The notes beneath the pieces are model-generated. The model worked only from the letters and a program-made list of their open reading frames with translations, had not been told where the DNA came from and made no database searches. The position numbers and the translations under genes are program-made. Positions 1 to 4,750 of a stretch of 7,078 bases of DNA are shown one piece after another. Origin of the DNA: DRWZ01 sp964601505 (GTDB lineage Bacteria > Calescibacteriota > Calescibacteriia > Calescibacteriales > Calescibacteriaceae); assembly GCA_964601505.1 (NCBI GenBank), contig CAZRNR010000076.1:1-7078 (forward strand). Reading direction: 5' to 3'. Numbering within the stretch: position 1 is the stretch's first letter; the number at the start of each line of letters is the position of its first letter.

Positions 1-12
1 TCTGTCTCTCAT
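1..12 (-). CDS. Possible start of a divergent gene leaving the left edge (four codons only)
   Basis: On the minus strand an ATG at 12-10 is followed by AGA GAC AGA before the edge, so only Met-Arg-Asp-Arg can be read. The support is upstream: a TATAAT-like box (minus strand 42-36) centred about 27 bases before this ATG, the spacing seen at the 2894 gene. The competing reading is the 3' tail of a plus-strand gene: frame 3 is open to a TAG at 45-47 and frame 1 to a TAA at 61-63. No function can be given, and the sequence beyond the edge decides between the readings. Confidence 0.3.
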
Positions 13-35
13 TTCTTCCCTACCTCATTAAAGAA

Positions 36-42
36 ATTATAT
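36..42 (-). promoter_or_regulatory. TATA-like box for the possible left-going gene
   Basis: The minus strand reads ATATAAT here, 23 bases before the ATG at 12-10 and centred about -27 from it. That fits an archaeal TATA box on a leaderless transcript. A bacterial -10 reading also exists, but the TTGACA upstream on the same strand is 28 bases away, too far for a normal -35/-10 pair. Confidence 0.35.
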
Positions 43-115
43 CTTAGACAAAGCAAATTTTAACTGCTATGTCAACTAAGTATATACCAAAAATTGTCAA
101 TTTCCCTAGTATAAA

Positions 116-149
116 TTTGGCGAACAAAGGATAAAAATTTGTTGCCAAA
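116..149. other. Inverted repeat / hairpin upstream of the cupin gene
   Basis: TTTGGC-G-AACAAA (116-128) pairs with TTTGTTGCCAAA (138-149). The result is a 12-bp stem with one bulged G122 and a 9-base loop. It lies about 80 bp before the cupin ATG and about 50 bp before its proposed TATA-like box, so it is probably not in the leaderless mRNA. It could be a regulator binding site, or a terminator or structured end of an upstream transcript. No long T-run follows on the plus strand, which weakens the terminator reading. Confidence 0.45.
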
Positions 150-199
150 GCATTTAAGCAAAGGAGAACTGTAGAAAAATTTTCTCAATTTATGGCTAC

Positions 200-207
200 T
201 TTTTATT
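200..207 (+). promoter_or_regulatory. Candidate TATA box of the cupin-aminotransferase-methyltransferase unit
   Basis: TTTTTATT is centred about 24-25 bases before the cupin ATG at 228, which would put the transcription start at or next to the ATG. It is a weak match to an archaeal TATA box in AT-rich DNA. No Shine-Dalgarno sequence is present; the bases just before the ATG are TTTTTGGG. Confidence 0.35.
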
Positions 208-227
208 CTAAAAATTAAATTTTTGGG

Positions 228-659
228 ATGGTCAAAGAAATCCCAGCCAAAGGACTAGAGTACATTTATGATAAGGGGGAGATGATAGCAATAATTTTGA
301 GAAATGAATTTGAATCGGAGGAAATCAATTTTTTTACACCGAATAACTTTTCTCAGCAGCTTGGATATCTTCCCCACAAAAAAGGAGAAAGAATAAAGGC
401 GCATAGGCACATATACAATAGGAGAGAGGTTCATTTCACGCAGGAAGCCCTATTCATAAGGAAAGGTAAGGTTAAGGTTAATCTGTATAATGGTCAGAAA
501 TCCTTTATCTGTTCAGAGATCTTGATGCAAGGTGATATTATCCTTCTATGTGGAGGAGGACACGGATTTGAGATGTTGGAGGATTCAGTTATGATAGAGC
601 TAAAGCAGGGGCCATACACAGGGGAATCGGATAAGGAGAGATTTGACGGGGCAGAGTAG
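228..659 (+). CDS. Small cupin-fold protein of sugar-biosynthesis loci
   Basis: This 143-residue soluble protein has a single cupin barrel. Motif 1 starts at G53, with exactly five residues before H59-R60-H61, then E67 or E73 and G80 in QEALFIRKGKVKV. Motif 2 is G102 to H112 in GDIILLCGGGHGFEML. Likely metal ligands are H59, H61, one of the glutamates, and H112. The conserved tail KQGPYTGESDKERF is typical of short cupins that I recall sitting beside DegT-type aminotransferase genes in polysaccharide loci; these are usually annotated as hypothetical or loosely as mannose-6-phosphate isomerase. It lacks the features I would expect of FdtA/QdtA-type 3,4-ketoisomerases, so I do not assign that activity. 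The aminotransferase gene starts 2 bp after its TAG, implying co-transcription and a role, perhaps sugar-nucleotide isomerisation or binding, in the same pathway. Fold confidence is high; the reaction is unknown. Confidence 0.85.
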   Translation: MVKEIPAKGLEYIYDKGEMIAIILRNEFESEEINFFTPNNFSQQLGYLPHKKGERIKAHRHIYNRREVHFTQEALFIRKGKVKVNLYNGQKSFICSEILMQGDIILLCGGGHGFEMLEDSVMIELKQGPYTGESDKERFDGAE

Positions 660-661
660 AA

Positions 662-1804
662 ATGGAAGAAAGGAAGTTCATACATGTGAGCCAACCTTGG
701 CTCGGCGTAAAAGAGAAGGAGTATGTTCTTGACGCTCTATCAGATGCGCGTATTTCTTCTGAAGGTAAATATGTTAATCTTTTTGAAGAATCATTCGCGT
801 CATACGTTGGAAGAAAATACGGAGTATCAGTTAATAATGGAACAAATGCTCTGATATTGGCTCTGAGAGCTCTTGACATTGAAGAAGGAAGTGAAGTGAT
901 TACTCCGACTTTTACTATAATATCTTGCGCCCTTGCTAGCATATACAATAATCTTATACCCGTATTTGTAGATTCATCTTATGAAACATGGAATATGAAA
1001 ACAGAGGAAATCGAAGCTAAGATCACGAAAAAAACAAAAGCTATATTGATGGTTCATACATACGGTTACCCTTGTGATGTAGAGAAGATACTGAAAATAG
1101 CCGAGAAAAATAATCTTTTTGTAATTGAGGATTTTGCGGAAGCTATAGGTTCTGAATACAAAGGTAAAAAATGTGGGAGCTTTGGGATAATAAGCTGTAC
1201 GAGCTTCTACTCAAACAAGCTCATCACGACAGGAGAAGGTGGAATGTGTCTCACAGATGATGAGAAAATATACGAGAGATTAAAAAGGCTCAGAAATCTT
1301 TCATTTATACCAGAAAAAAGATTTCTTCACTATGAGATCGGATTCAACTTCCGTTTATCAAACCTTCTTTGCGCAATAGGTTTAGCTCAACTTGAAAATA
1401 TAGACGAGAGAATAAAAAGGAAAATAAAGATGGCAGAAATATATTATGATATTCTCGGAGAGCTTGAAGAGAAAGGTTTAATAAATCTCCCGTCTCGCAG
1501 CAATGAGGACTACAAAAATACTTTCTGGATGTATGGGATAGTAATCAGAAATGGAGTAAATGCTCAGAAAATCATGGAAAGACTAAAAAGACGTGGTATA
1601 GAAACAAGACCTTTCTTCTACCCATTGCACCTACAACCTGCTTTCAGAAGATTCAAGTGGTTCTCTGAACAAAGATTAGCTACTGCAGAATTCATTGCAG
1701 AGCATGGATTCTATATACCATCCGGTTTGAACCTAGATGAGAGTGAAATAAAATATGTAGGTGAGATTGTGAAAGAAGAAATAATAAAATCATTTGAAAG
1801 TTAA
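662..1804 (+). CDS. DegT/DnrJ/EryC1/StrS PLP sugar aminotransferase, GDP-perosamine synthase-like
   Basis: At 380 residues this is a full-length type I-fold PLP enzyme that moves an amino group, usually from glutamate, to a keto-deoxysugar nucleotide in the cytoplasm. The N-terminus (FIHVSQPWLG, then ARISSEGKYVNLFE at about 29-42) matches perosamine synthase-type enzymes. NNGTNA (58-63) is the PLP-phosphate loop. VIEDFAEA (154-161) supplies D157, which pairs with the pyridine nitrogen. TSFYSNKLITTGEGG (180-194) holds the Schiff-base lysine K186. FNFRLSNLLCAIGLAQL is the usual dimer/active-site segment. The subgroup suggests C4 amination of a 4-keto-6-deoxyhexose, but GDP versus dTDP/UDP cannot be read with certainty. 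The ATG lies 2 bp after the cupin stop, and the next gene's ATG lies 1 bp after this TAA, so the three are surely one unit. One small oddity is ARISS where I would expect a GWISS-type sequence. Confidence 0.93.
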   Translation: MEERKFIHVSQPWLGVKEKEYVLDALSDARISSEGKYVNLFEESFASYVGRKYGVSVNNGTNALILALRALDIEEGSEVITPTFTIISCALASIYNNLIPVFVDSSYETWNMKTEEIEAKITKKTKAILMVHTYGYPCDVEKILKIAEKNNLFVIEDFAEAIGSEYKGKKCGSFGIISCTSFYSNKLITTGEGGMCLTDDEKIYERLKRLRNLSFIPEKRFLHYEIGFNFRLSNLLCAIGLAQLENIDERIKRKIKMAEIYYDILGELEEKGLINLPSRSNEDYKNTFWMYGIVIRNGVNAQKIMERLKRRGIETRPFFYPLHLQPAFRRFKWFSEQRLATAEFIAEHGFYIPSGLNLDESEIKYVGEIVKEEIIKSFES

Positions 1805-1805
1805 A

Positions 1806-2552
1806 ATGAACTTTGGAGAAAAATATTCTGAGGTATATGACCTGATATATCATGATAAAGATTACGAAAGGGAATGTGATTTCCTAGAGGAAGTATTCTC
1901 CAAATTCGGTAATAGCGTTTCAAGTATTCTCGACCTTGGATGTGGTTCAGGGGGACATGATGCTATTCTCTCAAGACGCGGGTATGAAATAGTCGGGGTA
2001 GATAGATCTGCACATATGATAAAGAAGGCTCGTGAAAAAGTCAAAAATCATTGTGTGTTCATAGAACACGACTTAAGAGATTTCAGAATTAACAAGAGAT
2101 TTGACGCTGTTATATCTATGTTTGCGGTTGCAAGTTATCAAACAGAAAATGAAGATATAATGTCATTCTTTAAAACATCTTTTGAACATCTAAAACAAGG
2201 TGGTATTTTTGTATTTGACTTTTGGTTTGGACCAGCTGTTCTAAAAGAAAGACCACAGGTGAAAGTAAAAGAAGTTAATCACGGAAAAACAAAAGTGATA
2301 AGAATAACCAATCCTAAAATAGATATTCTTAACAACACGGTGGAGGTAAATTTCAAAGTTCTTATCATTAGGGAAAACATCGTGGAAGAATTTCAAGAAA
2401 CACACAATATGAGATTCTTTTTCCCAAAAGATCTAACATTCATGCTCAGAAATGTTGGTTTTTCTGATGTGAAATTCTTTCCATTCCTCTCTCTATCAAG
2501 AGAACCAAATGATTCTGACTGGAATGCATTTTGTATATCTACAAAAACATAA
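1806..2552 (+). CDS. Class I SAM methyltransferase, likely acting on an amino sugar nucleotide
   Basis: The protein is 248 residues from the ATG at 1806, one base after the aminotransferase stop. A TTG at 1794 would add four residues (M-K-V-K) and overlap by 11 bp; I prefer the ATG because this unit uses 1-2 bp gaps. The SAM site is ILDLGCGSGG (41-50), with D66 in VGVD as ribose-binding acid and EHDLRDF (87-93) next. AVISMFAVASYQ (101-112) and FVFDFWFGPAV (135-145) match the pattern of NDP-amino-sugar N-methyltransferases such as the DesVI/TylM1 group, as does the YHDKDYERE segment near the N-terminus. Following an aminotransferase directly, it most plausibly mono- or dimethylates the new amino group. 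O-methylation of the same sugar is the alternative. The fold is near certain; the substrate is inferred from family resemblance and position. Confidence 0.88.
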   Translation: MNFGEKYSEVYDLIYHDKDYERECDFLEEVFSKFGNSVSSILDLGCGSGGHDAILSRRGYEIVGVDRSAHMIKKAREKVKNHCVFIEHDLRDFRINKRFDAVISMFAVASYQTENEDIMSFFKTSFEHLKQGGIFVFDFWFGPAVLKERPQVKVKEVNHGKTKVIRITNPKIDILNNTVEVNFKVLIIRENIVEEFQETHNMRFFFPKDLTFMLRNVGFSDVKFFPFLSLSREPNDSDWNAFCISTKT

Positions 2553-2638
2553 TGGACAGGAAGATTAAAAGAATAATAGAATTTTGCTTTGTCGCAATCA
2601 TCAGAGTTTTGCTTAGTCTCAATCATCAAAGTTTTTAA
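2552..2638 (+). CDS. Translationally coupled 28-residue ORF, unrecognised; small peptide or gene remnant
   Basis: The ATG at 2552-2554 shares its first base with the TAA of the methyltransferase (TAATG), the classic termination-reinitiation junction. The peptide begins MDRKIKRIIEF and continues with a hydrophobic FVAIIRVLLSL stretch, so it would be a basic peptide with one short membrane-seeking helix. Its last two thirds are encoded by two tandem 25-bp repeats. Because 25 is not a multiple of three, the two copies are read in different frames, which argues against a selected protein sequence. It may be the start of a former fourth gene cut by repeat insertion, a real small membrane peptide, or chance. 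I see no family match. Confidence 0.3.
   Translation: MDRKIKRIIEFCFVAIIRVLLSLNHQSF
2582..2631. repeat. Two adjacent 25-bp direct repeats
   Basis: Unit one is 2582-2606 and unit two 2607-2631, with no spacer between them. They match at 22 of 25 positions; the differences are at unit positions 9, 13 and 23. The core of unit one is GCTTTGTCGCAATCATCA. The lack of spacers rules out a normal CRISPR arrangement. A third unit would start at 2632, but only its leading T-run is present. Confidence 0.85.
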
Positions 2639-2641
2639 ATG

Positions 2642-2682
2642 TTCCTTTCTCTCTCACTCCACCCTATACTTCCGCTTTTTTC
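2642..2682 (+). terminator. Pyrimidine-rich tract, likely terminator of the left unit
   Basis: Almost all bases from 2642 to 2682 are C or T on the plus strand, ending in TTTTTT (2676-2681). Archaeal termination commonly relies on T-rich or pyrimidine-rich nontemplate DNA without a strong hairpin, so this fits the end of the cupin-aminotransferase-methyltransferase transcript, about 90-130 bp after the last large gene. Confidence 0.45.
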
Positions 2683-2735
2683 ATAAAATTCCCATCGCTG
2701 GATATGCGAGATAGTAAAATCAGTGATAAAGCGGT

Positions 2736-2757
2736 AAATTTAGGGAATAAATTTTTT
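2736..2757 (+). terminator. Small AT hairpin followed by a T-run
   Basis: AAATTTA (2736-2742) pairs with TAAATTT (2748-2754) around a GGGAA loop, and the Ts run on to 2757. The stem is all A-T and weak. It could be a second terminator for the left unit or the end of a short RNA from the spacer. Confidence 0.25.
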
Positions 2758-2811
2758 ACTCTTATGAAGGAACCAGAAATCTTTACTACATTTCACTATG
2801 TCTAAAATATG

Positions 2812-2828
2812 TTTGCGACAAAGTAAAT
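2812..2828 (-). repeat. Inverted partial copy of the 25-bp repeat
   Basis: TTGCGACAAAG at 2813-2823 is the exact reverse complement of CTTTGTCGCAA at 2587-2597, and the flanking bases also largely agree (ATTT outside both). The two elements therefore face each other about 215 bp apart. A related GACAAAGCAAAT lies at 47-58 near the left edge, differing at one of 12 positions from 2817-2828. Confidence 0.6.
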
Positions 2829-2834
2829 GTACAT

Positions 2835-2861
2835 AAATAAATAAAATAAATAAAATAAATT
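2835..2861. repeat. Three tandem copies of a 9-bp AT unit
   Basis: AAATAAATA occurs at 2835-2843 and 2844-2852, then AAATAAATT at 2853-2861. The last copy runs straight into the TATA-like box of the GT11 gene, so copy number could alter promoter strength or spacing. Confidence 0.8.
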
Positions 2862-2872
2862 TAATATATATA
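2860..2872 (+). promoter_or_regulatory. TATA box of the GT11 gene, leaderless geometry
   Basis: TTTAATATATATA is centred about 28 bases before the ATG at 2894, placing the predicted transcription start at or within a few bases of the start codon. The bases before the ATG (AATCAAAACAA) contain no Shine-Dalgarno sequence. This is the clearest archaeal-type promoter in the window. Confidence 0.65.
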
Positions 2873-2893
2873 CCTAAAAAGTAATCAAAACAA

Positions 2894-3841
2894 ATGCTCT
2901 TTTATATAGCAGAAGGTAGAATCGGAAATCAAATATTCCAATACGCTTTTTTAAAAACTATAAGCTATAAGCTTAAGCAAAAAGTAATCTCCTTTGGATT
3001 TGATGAACTTTCGGAAACATTTGATGGAGTAGATATATTTGTAATAAAAAATCCATTTTATCCTATAAAAGACAAAAAAAGATTTAGAGCAATTTACTGG
3101 TGGTATAACTATATATTCTACAGAATAAGAGATTCTCTTGATTTACTTTCAGATAAAGGTTTGATATCTTGTATAGAACATGATGAAAGAATTAAAGGTG
3201 CCAAATATATCGATCAAAAAAGCGAGGAAACAGACAAAAAAATTAATGAAACAAATATAAAAAAAGATTGGGAACTAAAAATCGGCTTGATAAGAAAATT
3301 TGTTTTTGTTAAACCTGGATTCTTCCAAAGCGAAAGATTCTTTTCGCCAGATCTACTGAACATAAAAATCAAGCAAAGATTTCTGTATGAAGCCCAGAGA
3401 TTTATAGAAACCAGATTACCGAAAGATGCTTATAAAGTATTCGTTCATTTCAGAGCAGGGGATTACAAAAATTTCAGGATTTTCGGTAAAGAAGTAATTC
3501 CTCCGTTGCCATATTACAAAAATCTCATAAAATGGTTCGAAGAAAACAGAAAAAATTGCTTTTTCATAATACCCACAGATGAACCGAATGAAGCGGAAAA
3601 TTTATTCTTTGACATTAGAAACAAAGTTATATCAAAAAACCATCATGGAGTTGATATGGCTATAATGAGTCTGTGTGATGGGGCAATTTTATCTCCAAGT
3701 AGCTTTTCTTGGTGGGGTGCATATTTTATGAAGAAAAGAGATATAGTCTTTGCACCAAAATATTGGACCGGATGGAAAAGTAAAATAGAATATCCCCCAG
3801 GTTGTTTCCCATCTTTTGCAAAAGAAGTTCAAATAGAATAA
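2894..3841 (+). CDS. GT11-family glycosyltransferase, alpha-1,2-fucosyltransferase-like
   Basis: This 315-residue protein shows the GT11 motifs in order. These are the N-terminal EGRIGNQIFQYAF (7-19), GFFQSERFF (142-150), the donor-binding HFRAGDY (185-191, pattern HxRxGDY) and SPSSFSWWGAYF (267-278), with FAPKYW following at 286-291. Family members transfer fucose from GDP-fucose in alpha-1,2 linkage using a GT-B-type fold; they are cytosolic or loosely membrane-bound. The ATG fits because the motif GNQxFQYA normally lies within the first 20 residues. A charged segment at about 95-130 looks like a lineage-specific insertion. The donor may be another GDP-deoxysugar rather than fucose, given the perosamine-type aminotransferase upstream, but that is inference. 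Its own promoter makes it the first gene of a second unit. Its DNA is clearly more AT-rich than the left module. Confidence 0.9.
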   Translation: MLFYIAEGRIGNQIFQYAFLKTISYKLKQKVISFGFDELSETFDGVDIFVIKNPFYPIKDKKRFRAIYWWYNYIFYRIRDSLDLLSDKGLISCIEHDERIKGAKYIDQKSEETDKKINETNIKKDWELKIGLIRKFVFVKPGFFQSERFFSPDLLNIKIKQRFLYEAQRFIETRLPKDAYKVFVHFRAGDYKNFRIFGKEVIPPLPYYKNLIKWFEENRKNCFFIIPTDEPNEAENLFFDIRNKVISKNHHGVDMAIMSLCDGAILSPSSFSWWGAYFMKKRDIVFAPKYWTGWKSKIEYPPGCFPSFAKEVQIE

Positions 3842-3850
3842 ATATAAAAA
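3839..3850 (+). promoter_or_regulatory. Weak TATA-like box before the second methyltransferase
   Basis: TAAATATAAAAA begins in the GT11 stop codon and is centred about 34 bases before the ATG at 3879. If used, the mRNA would start about eight bases before the ATG. The surroundings are so AT-rich that the 37-bp gap may simply be an intra-operon spacer. Confidence 0.25.
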
Positions 3851-3878
3851 GAGTAAATTATAAACAATATAAAAACAT

Positions 3879-4601
3879 ATGAAATCTTGGATATATGCTG
3901 AAAAAGAACCGCACAGGGTCTGGTTTGAAAAAATAAAAAAGAACGATAGAAACATTGAAGGACGTGACTGGTATTTTCTCATATACGAAAGAAAAATGAA
4001 AATAATATTGGAGATAATCGAGGAATTCCGAGAGAAAAAAATTCTTGATTGCGGTTGTGGTGAAGGAGTTCTAGTTGAAGAATTCAAGAAAAAAGGATAT
4101 AATATAGAAGGAATAGACCTAAATTATGAAAGCGAATTCGTAAAGAAAGGAGATATAACATCTATGGATTATCCAGATAATCATTTCGATGTTTTACTAC
4201 TTCTTGATGTCTTTGAACATTTATCATATAACGAGCAATATAAAGCTTTAAATGAAATAAAAAGGATCCTCAAAGATCATGGTATACTGATTCTAAGTAT
4301 TCCAAATGTTGCAAATATATCCTCACGCCTGAAATTCCTTATTCTCGGAGAACTTTCAAGAACAGATAAAGACTATAATCATTTAGGAGAAAGAACATTC
4401 AGAGAAATGAAAAGAATACTTCAACAAAACGGTTTCTACATAAAAAAAGTGTATCCAATAACTCCAACATTTCCAATCATATGGCAACTTATAACTCTTT
4501 TTCCAAATAAAATGAGAAGAATCCACGATATCATAAACCTGTTAAAACTTCCTCAGTTTGCATTACTGAATATATTTATATGCGACAATGTAAAGAAGTA
4601 A
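3879..4601 (+). CDS. Class I SAM-dependent methyltransferase, glycan-locus type
   Basis: The protein has 240 residues with a Methyltransf_11/23-like Rossmann domain. ILDCGCGEG (55-63) is motif I, with D80 in IEGIDL as the ribose-binding acid. FDVLLLLDVFEHL (103-115) is motif II/post-II, followed by RILKDHGILILSIPNVAN (129-146). HLGERTFREMKRIL (168-181) is the usual late helix. About 50 N-terminal residues precede the core, containing RDWYFLIYERKMK. The C-terminal part (197-233) is rich in hydrophobic and basic residues and could touch the membrane, but has no clear transmembrane helix. The DVFEHL/SIPNVAN pattern is common in methyltransferases of O-antigen and surface-glycan loci that modify sugar hydroxyls; the acceptor here is unknown. 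It follows the GT11 gene by 37 bp, so it may cap or decorate the sugar that enzyme adds. No Shine-Dalgarno precedes the ATG. Confidence 0.85.
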   Translation: MKSWIYAEKEPHRVWFEKIKKNDRNIEGRDWYFLIYERKMKIILEIIEEFREKKILDCGCGEGVLVEEFKKKGYNIEGIDLNYESEFVKKGDITSMDYPDNHFDVLLLLDVFEHLSYNEQYKALNEIKRILKDHGILILSIPNVANISSRLKFLILGELSRTDKDYNHLGERTFREMKRILQQNGFYIKKVYPITPTFPIIWQLITLFPNKMRRIHDIINLLKLPQFALLNIFICDNVKK

Positions 4602-4623
4602 ATTCTCAAAAGCCCGATGACAA

Positions 4624-4656
4624 ATTTTATACTTTTCAAATTCTTATTCTATTATT
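4624..4656 (+). terminator. T-rich terminator of the GT11-methyltransferase unit
   Basis: ATTTTATACTTTTC and then TTCTTATTCTATTATT lie 22-55 bases past the methyltransferase stop on the plus strand, with no strong hairpin. This fits archaeal T-tract termination between convergent genes. Confidence 0.4.
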
Positions 4657-4698
4657 AATAAATATGAGCTAAAGAACAAGCATATCTTTCAACAAAGC

Positions 4699-4735
4699 AA
4701 AAATCTTAGAAATAATACAACACCTTTACGAAAAA
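4699..4735 (-). terminator. T-tracts at the 3' end of the minus-strand GT-B gene
   Basis: On the minus strand, runs of five T occur at 4735-4731 and 4703-4699, 15-50 bases past the TGA at 4751. They probably end the leftward transcript inside the 149-bp convergent spacer. No gene is visible in that spacer. Confidence 0.35.
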
Positions 4736-4750
4736 TCAAACCTCTTGAAA

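Larger units (their letters stand above)
2553..2893. other. 341-bp spacer between the two plus-strand modules
   Basis: No convincing gene of normal size lies here. From left to right it contains the 28-codon ORF with two direct 25-bp repeats, a pyrimidine-rich tract (2642-2682), a small hairpin followed by a T-run (2736-2757), an inverted partial copy of the repeat (2812-2828), a 9-bp tandem repeat (2835-2861) and the TATA-like box of the GT11 gene (2860-2872). Plus-strand ATGs at 2639 and 2764 open only 15- and 13-codon frames. The 2700-2757 part has weak pairing (CGCT 2696-2699 with AGCG 2730-2733) and could be a small RNA, but I cannot show it. Confidence 0.6.

Noticed and set aside
36..92. 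Bacterial sigma-70 promoter on the minus strand (TTGACA with TATAAT)
   Set aside because: The two hexamers are 28 bases apart instead of about 17, so they do not form a normal pair.
228..659. Cupin protein as an FdtA/QdtA 3,4-ketoisomerase
   Set aside because: The size fits, but the motif context (GERIKAHRH and the KQGPYTGE tail) does not match what I know of that family.
589..948. Minus-strand frame of 119 codons across the cupin-aminotransferase junction
   Set aside because: It overlaps conserved motifs of both real genes and its translation looks like a frame shadow.
2393..2629. Minus-strand frame of 78 codons over the methyltransferase end
   Set aside because: It is antisense to a gene with clear family motifs and shows no domain of its own.
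2582..2631. CRISPR-like 25-bp direct repeats
   Set aside because: The two units touch with no spacer, there are only two, and no cas gene is nearby.
2642..2700. On the minus strand this region resembles the minus-strand DNA around the possible left-edge gene start (TAGGG then purines then TGAGAGA in both), as if a promoter and gene start had been duplicated.
   Set aside because: The match is short, needs a gap and lies in low-complexity purine-rich DNA; the resulting frame from a GTG is only 12 codons.
2696..2733. Possible C/D box-type small RNA suggested by GTGATAA and a weak CGCT/AGCG closing stem
   Set aside because: No D box (CTGA) sits at the right distance and the stem is only about five pairs.
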